Shown here piece after piece: positions 10,566 to 23,640 of a DNA stretch of 64,000 bases. The notes under the pieces were generated by a model that saw nothing but the letters and a program-made list of their open reading frames with translations, was not told where the DNA came from and ran no database searches. The DNA comes from Anthoceros angustus (Eukaryota; Streptophyta; Anthocerotopsida; Anthocerotales; Anthocerotaceae): contig VJWM01000283.1 in assembly GCA_010909165.1 (NCBI GenBank), forward strand, positions 62,001-126,000. The letters are read 5' to 3'. Position 1 is the first letter of the stretch. Each line of letters starts with the position of its first letter. The position numbers were made by a program, and so were the translations under genes.

Positions 10566-13345
10566 GGCGTCATCGCCATCACATGTACCCCTTTGCCGCC
10601 TCTTTCTCCTCCCCGACAATTCCTCATGGCTGCCACGCCTTTTGGCCCCCACCCACGGCGCTTTGACCCGGTCCTCTCCTCGATCCGCCACCCGCTCCTC
10701 CCACTCCCACCCCGTTTCGTTCGCAGCCCACGCTGGACCCATGCATGTTCCTTGCTGGTGACGACACAATTGCCTCCCGCTGTGCTACAGAAATTGCATC
10801 CGCCCCTCCAATTCCATCCCTCATGCCGTTCACGGCCTTGGTCACTCCCTCTGACCCCAACTCCGTCCACAATGTGCGCCCGTCACTAGCGCGATGGCAC
10901 CTCCCAACACACGCCTTTACTGCCCCTGCCTCTTGACACACCCTCCTGCGCCCTTTACCGGATGCTGCCCTCTTGACACACCCCTCCTTTCGTTAACCGG
11001 CCTAGCCACTACAGCTGATACCAAGTCCCTCCCCTTCCTACGGCCATGGCCGGAACTTGACGGTGACGGGCACCCCCAATTCCGAGTCCGTTACGTGGCC
11101 GCTGCCCTCTCCCTACACATCTGCTCACACTCTCTTCATTCACACTATCACCAGGCATGCATGGTCCATCACCATCGGGTGATCGTGGTGTCGTCGGCAC
11201 CACGATGTCATTGCTCGTGATAGCCTCCCTCCCTGCACTTGTTTCCCCCCTCTCCACCATCCCACCTTCATGGTTCACCAAGCCCGCCCCTCCCCTTCCA
11301 TTCACTGTCAGGATGTCTCTCGCCTGATCTCCCCCAAAGCAATCTACTCCCTCTGTCCTCCTAGTTATCCCCTCACATCCACCACCACCTCCTGCCGGCG
11401 GTGCTCCCATCTTCCATCCTTCGTCTCGGAACGCCACGGATCTGGATCCATCTCCAATTCCATGTCATTCAACAAAATAGTCATTTCCCTTGTTCTCCTG
11501 GCAATAGCCTGAACCTCGGGGGTGTTTTCATTTATTCCATGTCTTACCAGCTAGGAACTCCGACAGGCAGCCGTCGCGAACCGCCCACAGAGGTTGCATG
11601 GAGATCGTCCTCTTCAGCCTCCCATATTCTGCCTCCTCTTCGGTTGGGTACCTACCATGCTTACTCTCAAACCGAACCACCCATCCAGTAGCCTCCCTTT
11701 CCCCAAGGGTTTGGCCCCCACCGTTTTGGCCGCCTCTCTTTGCTGCAAGTTCATACTTGAGGCTCAAACTTCCCGTTCTCTTGCTCCATCCGCGCCCGAG
11801 AGCATCTTCCCACTCTTCCTCGTCCACCATGCTCGGCTTCTTCCCCGCCTCCTCCCTCCCCGGTCCCTTTCCTCTAGTGCCTTTGCGCCTTCCACAAAGT
11901 TGCGTGCGAGTCATCTGCGAAGTGTCGGCTTATGCCGGACTTTACCACCGGTCGGGAAGGCCGACACCGATTTCACTAACTGCCTTTTCCTCTCGGGCGT
12001 CGCGCCATCATGTTGTCTTCGCCGCCGCCATCACATGTACCCCTTTGCCGCCTCTTTCTCCTCCCCTCGACAATTCCTCATGGCTGCCACGCCTTTTGGC
12101 CCCCACCACGACCATGGCTTCCGCTATGGACCCGCCTCTCGATCCGCCACCCGCCTCCTCCCACTCCCACCCGTTTGTTTTGCAGCCCACGCTGGACCCA
12201 TGCATGTTCCTTGCCGTGACGACAATTGCCTCCTCATGTAATTGCATCCGCCCTCCAATTCCATCCTCATGCCGCTCACGGTCACTCCTCCGACCCCAAC
12301 TCCGTCCACAATGTGCGCTCATTACCAGCGGCTGACGGCACCTCCCAACACACGCCCTTTACCACTGCTGCCTCTTGACACACCCTCCTTTCGTTAACCG
12401 GCCTAGCCACATTGATACCAAGTCCTCCTTCCCCATGGTAACTTGACGAGCACCCCCCCCAATTCCGAGTCCGCCGGCCGCCTCCCTACACACATCTCAC
12501 ACTCTCATTCACACTATCACCGTGCATGCATGGTCCATCACCATCGGGTGATCGTGGTGTCGCCACCAGTCATTGCTCGTGATAGCCTCCCTCCCCGCAC
12601 TTGTTTCCTCTCCACCATCCCACCTTCATGGTTCACAAGCCCGCCTCCTTCCATTCACTGGATGTCTCTCGCCGATCTCCCCAAAGCATCTACTCCTCCG
12701 TCCTCCTAGTTATCCCCTCACATCCACACCACCACCTCGCAGCAGCAGTGAGGCCCCTGCCTTCCATCCTTCGCCCTAAACGCCACCGATCCGGATCCAT
12801 CTCCAATTCCATGTCATTCAACAAAATAGTCATTTCCTTGTTCTCCGGCAATAGCCTCGAACCTGGGTGTGTTTTCATGTATTCCATGTCTTACCCAGAG
12901 GAACTCCGTAACCGCCCTTATCGCGAACCGCCCAGAGGTTGCATGGAGATCGCCCTTCGCCTCCCATATTCTCCTCCTCTTGGGTACCTACCATGCTTAC
13001 TCTCAAACCGAACCACCCATCCGGCGCCTCCCTTTCCCCAAGGGTTTGGCCCCATCCCACCGCTTTTGGCCAGCCCCTCTTTGCAAGTTCATACTCAAGG
13101 CTCAAACTTCCTGCTTCAGCCCATCCGCGCCTGTGCAAGAGCATCTTCCCACTCTTCCTCGCCCACCATGCTCGGCTTCTTCCCCGCCTCCTCCCTCCCC
13201 GGTCCCTTTCCTCTGCCGCTTTGCGCTCCACACAACGAGAATTGCGCGGCAGTCATCTCAGAAGTGTCGGCTTATGCCGGACTTTACCACTGGTCGGGAA
13301 GGCCGACACCGATTTCACTAACTGCCTTTTCCTCTCTAACGCGCC
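10566..13345. repeat. 1.4-kb tandem duplication of pyrimidine-rich DNA
   Basis: Unit A is about 10,566-12,012 and unit B about 12,013-13,345. Both begin at CATCACATGTACCCCTTTGCC and end after GACACCGATTTCACTAACTGCC. Unit B is about 8 percent shorter through scattered small deletions. The plus strand is strongly pyrimidine-rich. The longest frames are Pro/Ser/Leu-rich products of that composition and are not credible proteins. A minus-strand frame with WVVRF ESKHGRYP and LLNDMELEMDPD recurs in both units and may be a decayed coding segment of unknown family. Confidence 0.75.
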
Positions 13346-13449
13346 ATCTTGCCATGTACCCAGTTCATTCACAACCTTTGTCACGTTTCAGATTCTTAGG
13401 CCTAGCTTGTTGACCCCGAACAACAGATTCCTTCCCTCCACATCCTTTG

Positions 13450-16400
13450 TTTTTGCAAGGCCTCTTGACCATTTCACGCCATGCCTTTTATCAAGGGTCA
13501 CCGGCATCGTTGTCCACCTCACAAACCCTCCATCATCCACCGGTGCTGCGCCCTCCGCTTGTCAATTCACCTCCCCCCGGGTGCCGTCGCCATTCCTCAT
13601 CCGATTCTTGCGCCGTCGTCCGCCCCACCAGGTTGCCGGCCCCGTCCACGCCTTTGGGTGCCGTCTCGATCGCCACCACCTCCCGTGTTGCCATGGGCTG
13701 CCTCCATATGTCCTCCACGCAGTGCCCGGCATGCCAAGGTGCACATAGCGTCCGCGAAACAAATTGCATGCATGTGTCTACGGCGATGAACACGTTACGC
13801 TCAATCTAGTCTCGAACCACCACCTCATTTGATAGCAAAACATCATCATCCACTTCGTTGATTCGGACGCGATGCTCCAAGTCCGCCTCTCGGGCCGGAT
13901 GTTCCACGTCTCATGTCCTCAAATCGCCATTGGTACCGCTGCCATTTCCTCTCCCCACAACTCTCGATGTCCCTTTGTGGGATAGGTGGCCTTCTCTTCA
14001 GCACGGATCGGAGTGGCTAGGTGCAGGGTGGATGAGCGAGATAGCCCGATCCGAGCTTGCCTCTCATCCTCCCCACCCACCTACGGACACGCGGCGACGC
14101 CGCCGACAAGCAGTGCTCTAGCGATATATGTCTCCAAACTCCGGTGGTCGGCCGTCCATTGCCCGTTGCCGGGCACCATCGTCCCATCGAAGGCATTGGC
14201 TTGCCCGGTTGCCAAGCCAATGGTGCCCCTGGCGAATTCAAAGCTAAGCCGAAAAGGCTTTGTTGGCAAAGTAAGCCTTCTATCATTTATTGTTATCACG
14301 AAGAATCACAATGCATAATTGCGGTAATCATCGTCTTCCTCGAATCACCGCCACTAAAGACAACATTGTTTTGCAGTGTGACGTTGGTTACGGGGTCTTC
14401 CACTTGAGCCATCTTACTTTGCTCACTTCTCCGGAAAGTTCTGCCCCCTCCTCGTTCCTAGGCCACACGCCCGCGCTCTCCCTCGCTCCTCATCCCTCCA
14501 TCCCCTGGCCGGTGTGGGCACGGCGATGGCCCAGCCTATGTTATCATCCATCGTCTCCGGATGCAGCATGCGATTCACTGCGAGGCCACACAAAGCGGAC
14601 CATCGATTGAGCGCACCTGTAGGCAAACTTTCCCGTGTTTACAATATCAAATCCGGTGTACTTTCGGGATGGCCTTGTCCCTCTGCGACACTCGTACCAT
14701 CGAACCTTCAACAATTGGTTGATACTCTGCGAGAACGCGGAGTATTTGCTCTATGTGCCGTAGAAGCGGGCGCTCCTCTTCAGTCGCCGCCAGCCCCATC
14801 ATGATAAACTTTGCGGACACGCACTATCCTTTGTACTCCGGCGGCGTTTATGCGCCTCCAGTACGAGGTGGCCTTTGTTCCACATGTGACTATGTGACTT
14901 TGCTGCAGCAGGCCATCCATGATTGCGGTCACTTCATGGGTCATGCAGATGCCCATCCCATGCGTTCATAGCCCTTCTTCCGTGGATCCGGTCGAAAGTC
15001 CGCCGACCTTCCCTTGCACCGTATGTCCTCACTTCTTCCTCGTACATGTCCGCGTGCATCACCTCCGTGTGATATAGCACATATGTATGCTGCCTCCACG
15101 GCATCCATAATGTACGCGGCCGACACCAGCACCTTCTCCCCATCGTTCTGCGGTCCATGCTTCTCCCACGTGGCGTAATAAGCGGAGAAATGTCATGCCG
15201 AAATGCAAACTCTCCTCACGCATGTACCCCACCGCTATCTGGACTCGGGTCTCGCTGTGCCTTCGCTTCCACGGATCCTAAATATCTCCACGGGTACATC
15301 CACCTAGTGTGGGCCCAGGCCCAAAGCCACCTCGTCCACTAAGTGTAGTATGAGGTGGGTTGATATATCAAACATCTTAGGGGAAATTGCTTTTCCGAGC
15401 ACATTACCCTCACTTGCCTCTTGTGCTTGGATGTCCCGACTCGGTATCGTCCGGCAAATCCAGTAAGGCGTCCTAGCTTTACAACCGCCTTGTACACCTA
15501 CGGCTCTATGCACCCCGAGCGATGGGGAATATGATTTCCAACATAATGTGCGATCTGTGGCCAACTTTCCGCTTTCTTTCCACCTTACCTATGTTGGACC
15601 CATAGCACCGCGATGCGTTTAATGCCCTCAATCACGGTCTTCAAGTCGATTTGGACAAAGCGTCACGCTTGGTATTGGCCATCGTCACCTACAGGCCACA
15701 ACCATCTTTTCCCTCCGCTTGCTTCCATGTCCATGCGGCAATGTCATCTCGCTCTCCGTCGGCGTGCCATATAGCTCTGCATTGTTTTTCCACGTGCATC
15801 ACATCCTTTGGCGCCCACACAAGCATGTGCGCCAATATGGCGGACTACGAACAAGGGCGACATTCTGGTTCCAAAGTTGCCCGGACGGACGTCTGCGGTG
15901 TCGCGGCTTCTGCGTGCCATATCCGTCACAATATCATCGAGCGTTGGCGGCCTCGGTTTGGATCGGAGGTCCGATCCATCAAACCAATCCGCATCCTCCA
16001 CCGTCCCTTTGTCATTGGTGGTAGCCACCAGCGCGATCCGACATAAGCGGGCTTTTCAAATCTACGGAATAGCGAGAATCAAGGTCCGACCGGCAAGACT
16101 GCGCTCGCTTCCCTCTCACTTGCAATCCGGTGAGGTCCCCAACCCGGGTAATCGGCAATGATGCGAGAATGAAATGCCTCTTAGGATGGTTTATCGGCAT
16201 TGAAATCTTCCATGTCCACCCCTCCATAACTCTTGAGTTCATCTACCGAGTGCCATGTACATCGAAATTTTAACCATCCCGGCACACAATCGAGGCATGA
16301 TGACATGCGCCCTTTGTGCTGCCGGTGGCATGTTGTGCACAAATACCAAAACCGGCCATATGGGCGTGTTTGCGGACACAATAAGCAGGTTGAACGTACA

Positions 16401-17390
16401 TGGATAATGCTAACCTCAAGTTCCTCGGCTCATCGCGAAACCATCAAGCGCATCTAGTGCTGCTCTCCATCGAGTATCCGCCATCATGGACATGTCCCCA
16501 TTCTCGCTTTGCCTCCCGACATACCAAGTCATCAATCGTGCTATTTCCGCCATTCAAACATGCGTCATCGTTTCAAGGAAAATGCGGAGGACCTTCGAGG
16601 ACTCCCGTTCATCAAACCCATCCACGAACGCGTCCCACACTTTGGGCAATGGTTGCGGTCCGTACCCCACAAGCAGGCAGATCTTTCTCACAAGCATGGA
16701 TTTTCTCATATCGGGGCCAAATAGGTGCAATGACTTGGCCTCGTGCATATGTCCTTGCTCGTTCGCGGCAAAAATCCACACTTAAGAGCTTTAAGAGGCT
16801 GTCACGGCGTCCGATGTCAAACATGGTTTGCCAAGACAACAATTGTGTGGCGCTTAGCTGCTCTCTTCGCTTTCACACCCTGTGGTATAAAGGCGTCTAG
16901 CGGCGACAAGCGGATTACTGCGGTTCCTCCGTGCCAAGTGCATGATCGATTGCTTCCGCAAGTCGTCCCGGTGCATATGGGTTCATCTTCATCCGTTCCC
17001 TCGTCCATGCTCTCCACATCGGAGCTGCCACTTTGGTCGGTCCCATTGCCATCTTGCATCATACGCTCATTTCCTCCTCGTTTCATCGTCCGCGGTGGAG
17101 GAAGGCCTCCGCCATCGTCGTGTCCAAACTTGGCTCCACGATGCGCGATAAACCTCGATTAATGCAAATTAGAGAGCAATGGGCATGCGGGCACATAACA
17201 TAGCTTACGCCGCCCGGGAAGCTGCGCATAAGCAGTGCGATCTTGAGATGTCTGGAATCCACAGGTCGCCACACACAGCGGCATGGACAATACATGTAAA
17301 CCTCATTTGCAAATCGGGGCATCTTGCATGCGTGGTCCCGACCGGTGTGCGACACAAGCGGCAATCGCGGCGCACGGGCAACCTATGAAT
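13450..17390 (-). pseudogene. CACTA/En-Spm TNP2-like transposase relic
   Basis: Minus-strand fragments fall in TNP2 order. The N-terminal transposase-associated module is at about 17,150-17,364, with a Cys-rich YCPCRC segment followed by HLKIALLMRSFPGGVSY. An acidic spacer follows (about 16,960-17,050). Next come segments resembling Transposase_21: LLSWQTMFDIG (about 16,800-16,842), a CTTCHRQHKGRMSSCLDC segment (about 16,270-16,330), DADWFDGSDLR (about 15,960-16,000), and WAPKDVMHVEK (about 15,780-15,815), which matches the DVMH(I/V)EKN signature. The DUF4218 part is FDISTHLILHLVDEVAL (about 15,320-15,370), then RWMYPWRYLG in a shifted frame and GYMREESLHFG (about 15,195-15,230). TNP2 binds element ends and catalyses cut-and-paste transposition. 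Stops and frameshifts are everywhere, and I saw no CACTA terminal repeats. Confidence 0.6.
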
Positions 17391-19704
17391 GCCGCGCAGA
17401 CTACCGTTAATTCATGTCCAATTCACAAGACCTCATGAAAGCCGCTTGTAGGTGCGAGCATCATCGGCCGGACGTCACCTCCAACTCGAGAACCAATCCT
17501 TCAAGATTAGAGCACCTCAGACGATGAGTCGTCCGTCGATGCATCGGAGGCAAGTGAATACGGTTGTGGATTCACGCCATGTTCATCCCGGTGAGCGGCC
17601 GGATGGGATGAATCATTGATGTCACAGGCCTAAATAAACACTCCGACGCGCCCGTCGGATGGTGAGTGTGGCGGCTATTGAAAGGGAGGACATGAGCGCC
17701 GGCTAGCGGGCGGAAGCGACTCTTGTCACATAGTATGCGTCATTGCACTTGCAAACATGTGTTGGGCTAAAAACGGATGACCCACCTCCTTCACAATTTT
17801 ACATTGGCAAAGCGGAAGCGGTTGCATTGAAGAGAAGATGATCAAGGCGCGCCCATCCTTGCTGCCACCTCCTTGATTTGCACCGTCCATAGCGAGGATA
17901 GTGTTGAGCTCATGCTCTCAAAGTCTCTATACAACTCCCATGTTGCGTTGCGCCATTGCGGTGAAAGGCGGTGCACCCGGTGGCACTGACGTGTTCCATC
18001 GTCTCTTACGCCGCATCCCAGTCCATTCTTGTAGTGTGTAGCTTCATCCATAGTGGCGGCGGATGTGAAGCCCCACAGCGGTTTGTTCTATCCGAAACAA
18101 TCGACTCAAATTCGCAGCAATCCTCCTTGGATTGTGGCCTGTCCAAAAAATGTAGCTCCGGAATGCGACTTGCCTCTTCTTCCCAGCCAGTGAAATTGCG
18201 AGTTCGCGTCAGGCGTGGGCGAGGGCGACGCCGTCCCATGATTCCTCCCCGCTTCCTCTTCAGATAACAAAGTTCTGCGCAATATCGGATTAGTTGAAAT
18301 GGGCCTTTGGGCAAAGCGATAAACTTTCCCATCATCATATCCAAAAAAAGCATGTCCCGAAAACCATATACGTTATTGCGGGTTTTGAAGAAATTTGGCA
18401 TCCACTTTTCGACAGGACCGAAAAGAACGTGGCCAAAAAATTATTGTCTTTGAATTCATTCCTCCAAAACTTGAGAAAAAGTGTAGGGGACGGGCTGGTG
18501 GATGCGTTTGAACATTTGTCTGAGGTCTTATCATGTGTTGTCCTAAAAATAAGGTCCATCGAATAGAGACACGGTTTTGGCGATTTGGAACATAATCGCA
18601 AATTACTGTTGTAATCATTTTGTGTGATACTACGCACTTGGTTAAGCCGTTATGTCCATGGGGAACACACAACCTATCCACTCCGGAGAAGTGGCGGTCA
18701 GGCGCCACCTTCCCATCCGGCACTAGTAGGAGTCCATGGTCAGAAAACTAATAACTAATCGAACTCCATGAACCATGTTCATCAAGTGTTTCAATGTCCT
18801 CGCCGGATGCAACATCTTACGCCATCATCCATGACGTCCCTTCCTTCCATATGTTCCGGAGCTTCCTCACAGGCGCCAAAGCGTACATGTTTTAGTATTA
18901 TGGTTCTCCTTGCATTTAGTTGCTTGTTAGAAAACCCGTATGCCAAGATGAATGCGAAAGAAGCAATTTGTCGACGTGTTTCCAACCTCATGCTCGTCGT
19001 TGAGAGCGACCCCCACGGCGCAGCGTTGGTGGGCGTCGGGTAAAATCATCTCCTCTAGGTACCGCCTTCAAATGCGTCGGTGCATTTAGTCACCCACCAA
19101 TGGACTTTAATGAATGGGCGTCACATTGGAAGTCCACCTGAGAACTTTTGCGAGATGGTCGATTGTCGACATCATCTCACAAGGCACCGCAATCATGTGA
19201 CTGTTTGTATCTCCAACACATCGCCGTTCAAGCTTTCTTGTTCCCGCCACATCATCCCCAGACGCCCAACATACATGTCCCGGGCACCGCGACGATTGGA
19301 TCTGTAAAATCTCGACCTACGGTACAACCAGCAGGCGATGCAACTCTTCATTATGTGTTCTATCGTACCATTGCCAAGGGTCTTCAATTCCTCGGCATGC
19401 TCACATGCTATCTTGTCCACGATGGTGATTGCTCACCAATTCCTCCCACCAAATATCCTCACTGCGCCCAAATGGGTCTGAGTTTTCCTCTAGTTTCCCA
19501 CGCATTCTTTGCAAGACTTCTTTCGGATCTCTCCCCTGCAACCGCTTTTTACTTGGACCTCCAAATGAACCAAAGCAGCTTGAATAGGAGTAGATGGGAC
19601 ATTATTCAAAACTCCAAACCCTCGTCCGGTGACCCGGTATTCATCGATGGAATATTGTTTGCCCCTCATCACATAACAAGTCGCGCTCACCTCGCGTTCT
19701 CGGG
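17391..19704. other. Unrecognised; minus-strand frame fragments only
   Basis: Fragments on the minus strand at 18,006-18,401 and 18,335-18,723 may be parts of one decayed gene, with a CRTTHDKTSDKCSN-like segment and a Phe-rich stretch, but I cannot name a family. Position and strand would fit either an extra gene of the CACTA element or the C-terminal side of the DUF7869 relic upstream of it on this strand. Confidence 0.3.
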
Positions 19705-21470
19705 TTATTTTGACGATCTTTGAAAAGATATATTGTGCAATGTTCCGACAACTTTGTTTATAGCCGCCTTACCATAAGGTATTGGCCACACAAACTTTCG
19801 GAAGTCTGGAACTTCTTTCACCTCCATAATTTTTGGTTTGGGCGTATATGCATTCTCCAAAATACCGGTCAGTTTGGGCAGCGTAAAAGCTTCCTTCCGT
19901 GCAAGCACTGTTGAAAACCTCGAAAACATCTGGTCAACCTGGTCATGAGTGTGCCCAACCAGGAGGAATCCTACTTTTACCTTCTGAAAAACCTTAAGCT
20001 CTACCAACATATTCAGGTAAGCGAATAGCAGTGCATTCTTATTCTCCCGTGCAGTATTGTCGAGTTGAAGATAGAGAACCTTTGGTAGTAGTCCCTCGTA
20101 ATTTGAAATGACATGCTGGATATTGGCTATAGTCAGGTTTGCATCGTTATGGATGTTCCCGTATGCCATGAATAGTTCCGCCGACATGGTGTAGTTATAA
20201 ATCATGCACCCCACAACATGGACGTCGATCAAACCTACATCGACAGTCCTTGGGTAAACGCGTGAAATGTGGAAGGCTGTCTTGGTCCATCCGTCGATGG
20301 ATATCCCGATATACTTTGCCGGTCTCCATAACATTTCACGCGGTGCTTGATGCATTTTCTCTCTCGGACTTGATGGCATGCGCCTCGGATCGACTTCAAA
20401 TGCTTCGCAAAATAATCACCCAAACAACGTTGAGGAATAAGCGCCGCTCGGAAAGCCACATAAGAGTGTGGTGACGGCGCACAAACTACTCCGGTCGGGC
20501 GTATTTATGCGCCGGGCCGTGACTATTCGTGGCGCCGGTGCCAACACGTGCCGGTGACCGGCGCACCATCCCCTCGCATTGCCAAAACACAATTTCACAT
20601 CAAGCCTCACCTTGTTTTTCTCTGTTTTTCTCGCTCTTTATATTTCGCTTTGAGGTAATCGCAGTTGTGCACAAGGCAAACCGATTGCTCTTGAATTTTC
20701 ACCTTGTGGAAGTCGTAGCCCAAAGTGACAAAAGTAGGAATGAGAAACATCTGTCTTTGGTAGCTGCATATGTTGCTTGTATTCTTGAAACACCTCGCCT
20801 TTTGAGTAAGAGTCGAAGGTGATACACTTCAATGTTTGGCATTCTCTCTCAATAAGCATAAGCAGTTGGTTCATCCACGCCGTTGCATCTTGATTGATGC
20901 GCCTTCGTATCATGAAGGGACCACAATGTTCCGAGCTCTCGCTTCTTTCACGCTAGACCCGATACAATAAAGCGTCAAGGCCTCTCTACAACAATACACT
21001 TTTCCTCGTCCGACAAAAGTAGGAATGAGAAACATCAGATCACGAGCTACGCATATGTTGCTTGTATTCTTGAAACACCTCGCCTTTTGAGTAAGAGTCG
21101 GAAGGTGATACACTTCAATGTTTGGCATTCTCTCGGCAATAAGCATAAACAGTTGGTTCATCCACGCCGAGTGCAGATGTCGATTCGGTCGCCAGGCGGT
21201 AAGGCAGACCACGCAATGTTCCGATCGCTCGCTGCTTCTGCACTGGCTAGACCCGATACAATAAATGCGTCTGAAGGCCTCTCTACAACAATACACTTTT
21301 CCTCGTCCGACAAGAAACGAGTCTACCCTAACCCTTCCATCGCTCCCATAATCGACATCAAAAAGGGATTGTAGGTGCATCTCCTGCTCCTGCCTGCACA
21401 TTCTAAGGAACCGATACCTCAAATCTCGAAAGGTTGCCTTCCCTATTGTCCTCAAGCATTGTCTACCACA
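19705..21470 (-). pseudogene. DUF7869-type gene relic
   Basis: The longest frame (19,705-20,379) shows LQLDNTARENKN, VGFLLVGHTHDQVDQMFSRFS and FVWPIPYGKAAI, the core signature of DUF7869 proteins, with GISIDGW before it. In shifted frames upstream on the same strand are AWMNQLFMLI ERMPNIEVYHLP, EYKQHM, VSHSYFCH (about 20,740-20,910) and further upstream KVYCCREAFRRIYCIGS and FRDLRYRF, again in the family's order. The family is multicopy in several protists, bryophytes and animals; the core looks like an RNase H-type fold and it may derive from a transposase (inference). Internal tandem duplications and frameshifts show it is broken. Confidence 0.6.
20728..21310 (-). repeat. 285-bp tandem duplication in the DUF7869 relic
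   Basis: Copies at about 20,728-21,013 and 21,014-21,310 both start ACAAAAGTAGGAATGAGAAAC and both contain the TGTTTGGCATTCTCTC and GGTTCATCCACGCCG segments. Copy differences are small deletions plus substitutions. Confidence 0.8.
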
Positions 21471-22764
21471 ACAGGTTTTGCGAAAATCACGGGTATCTGA
21501 ACCTCTTCACATTTCATCTCGGGCACTTTAGATTGCCTTTACGGCGTCGTGGTGATGCCATGCTCGATAAATGATTCGGACCGGGCTTCAAATTATATAC
21601 GCCTTTGTGGAGGTGGATGTTCAAATGCACATCGAGTCCTCTTCCTCCACACAGTTCCACCGACGTCGGGGGCCTGCAGTGGAAGCAGTATCTTCTAGAT
21701 ACAACCGGTGCAAACCGAGTTGGCATTCACCCCAGCAGGCGGCCATATCCGAATTGGCGTGTCGTCCGTGGAGCACTTCCGGAGGAGTAGTCTTGCGGAT
21801 GGCGGGATGTACGGCGAGGCTCTCGGAGAAGGACTTCCGTGAATGGAATCCAATCGAAATGGGCGGTGTCTTTGGAATGGATGCGCTTATCGCGGAAGTG
21901 GTGGAGGCCGTGCACTGCGATCTGATAACACACATCCGGAATCATGTTAACAAGAGACTTTGGAATGCAATCGATTTCTGGCACGAGTTTGCACGACGTA
22001 CCTTCATCCAGTTCTCCCTCTTCATCTTGAACACCTTGACCGATTGGCATTTCAGTGAACGCGTTGATGCCTCGACCGTAGTTCAAATGATACACATCTC
22101 GAAAGGTTGCCTTCCCTATTGTCCTCAAGCATTGTCTACCACAACAGTTTTGCGAAAATCACGGGTAATACGAACCTCTTCACATTTCATCTCGTGCACT
22201 TTAGATTGCCACTATGCCTACGTGGTGGTCTCGCCATGCTCGATAAATGATTCGGACCCGGCTTCAAATTATATGTACGCCTTTGGAGGTGGATGTTCAA
22301 ATGCACCGCTATCCGAGTCCTCTTCCTCCACAACAGTTCCACCGAACGCGTGGGCCACGCAGTGGAAACAGTATCTTCTAGATACAACCGTGCAAACCGA
22401 GTTGGCATTCACCCCAAGCGGCCATATCCGATTCGTGTCGTCCGTGGAGCACTTCCGGAGGAGTAGTCTTGCGGATGGCGGGATGTACGAGGCTGTCGGA
22501 GAAGGACTTCCGTGAATGGAATCCAACATACGAAATGGGCGGTGTGTCTTTGGAATGGATGCGATCGCGCGGAAGTGGTGGAGGCCGTGCACTGCAGACG
22601 AATAACACACATCCGGAATCATGTTCAAGAGCCTTTTGAATGCAATCGATTTCCGACGAGTTTGCACGACGTACCTTCATCTAGTTCTCCTCTTCATCTT
22701 GAACACCTTGACCGATAGGCATTTCAAGGAACCGCCGCTGATGCACCGTAGTTCAAATGATACA
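21423..22764. repeat. 0.67-kb tandem duplication
   Basis: Unit A is 21,423-22,094 and unit B 22,095-22,764. Each starts ATCTCGAAAGGTTGCC and ends near TTCAAATGATACACATCTCG. The minus-strand frame in both copies (with EIDCI and HFRDKRIHSKDT-like segments) has no family I recognise. Confidence 0.8.
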
Positions 22765-23640
22765 CATCTCGGTGCGATGGAATGTCAAAATATGCAAATA
22801 GTGCGTTCCTTTGGCTGCCAGCCTCGTCTTCGTAGAGTGTTGCATATCGGGAGGAATCTTTGACCGCTAGCATCCAAGTCCTTTGACTTCAAGAACTCCT
22901 TCCACCGCTTCAACATCGGCAAATTTTCAAGAGCTACCGTGCGAGGGAAGAACGCACTTTGAATCAAGATCAAAGTCACACCCACAATTATAGACATGTG
23001 ACATAAGGTGGTACGTGTGGTGTTGGATGATTTACAATTGAAATTTGAACTTATTGGCAAATCATAATAACTGCAAGTGTCTTGATGATGGGACCGATGG
23101 ATATTCAGCGAATAGGATATTTGTGCATCGATGGACCTTGAATGAGAGTGCAGCCACGTGCTTAGAAAATGATGGCATAAGATGAGGTGGATGCATCGAA
23201 TTTGTAATGGGCCTATTTTAGGCATTTGAGGTTAAATGAATGATGTTGTTGAACCTCGTTGCTACTACTTGAGGCTTTTAGCGTAACTAGCGGTGTTAAG
23301 GCTTTATCGTAATCCCGTTGATGCGGTTCAAACATCCATATTTCATTTCCACAGCTCGAGCCTCTCCTTTTCATCAAGAGTTCGAGAGTCCGGATACAAT
23401 TCTCTTACTTCCTCCCGCCAACTTCCCGCATGAGGTTTTGAAGATTGCGGGATGGTGATCGCGAGGGCCCACGAGCAATAAGCATGCAGATCGACCCGCG
23501 TTGGGCGCCACGCATCGAGCGGCGGAAAAATGCGATGGTGGCGGAGGATCGCTGGGCGCGTCCATGAGGGGATGCATCCCTGTAATGTGTAACCCCACCG
23601 CTATTATGCAATTGAGAGAATCCTCTCATGGTAGTGTCCG
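22765..23640. other. No feature seen
   Basis: Moderately AT-rich DNA. A minus-strand frame at 22,785-23,225 has no recognisable motif. Confidence 0.4.

Noticed and set aside
11594-12335. The longest plus-strand frames in the 10.5-13.4 kb block (up to 270 codons)
   Set aside because: Composition is Pro/Ser/Leu from a pyrimidine-rich strand, and the reading frame is not kept between the two duplicate units.
23374-23629. Short minus-strand frames at 23.4-23.6 kb
   Set aside because: No motif, overlapping frames on both strands, and no continuity with neighbouring coding fragments.
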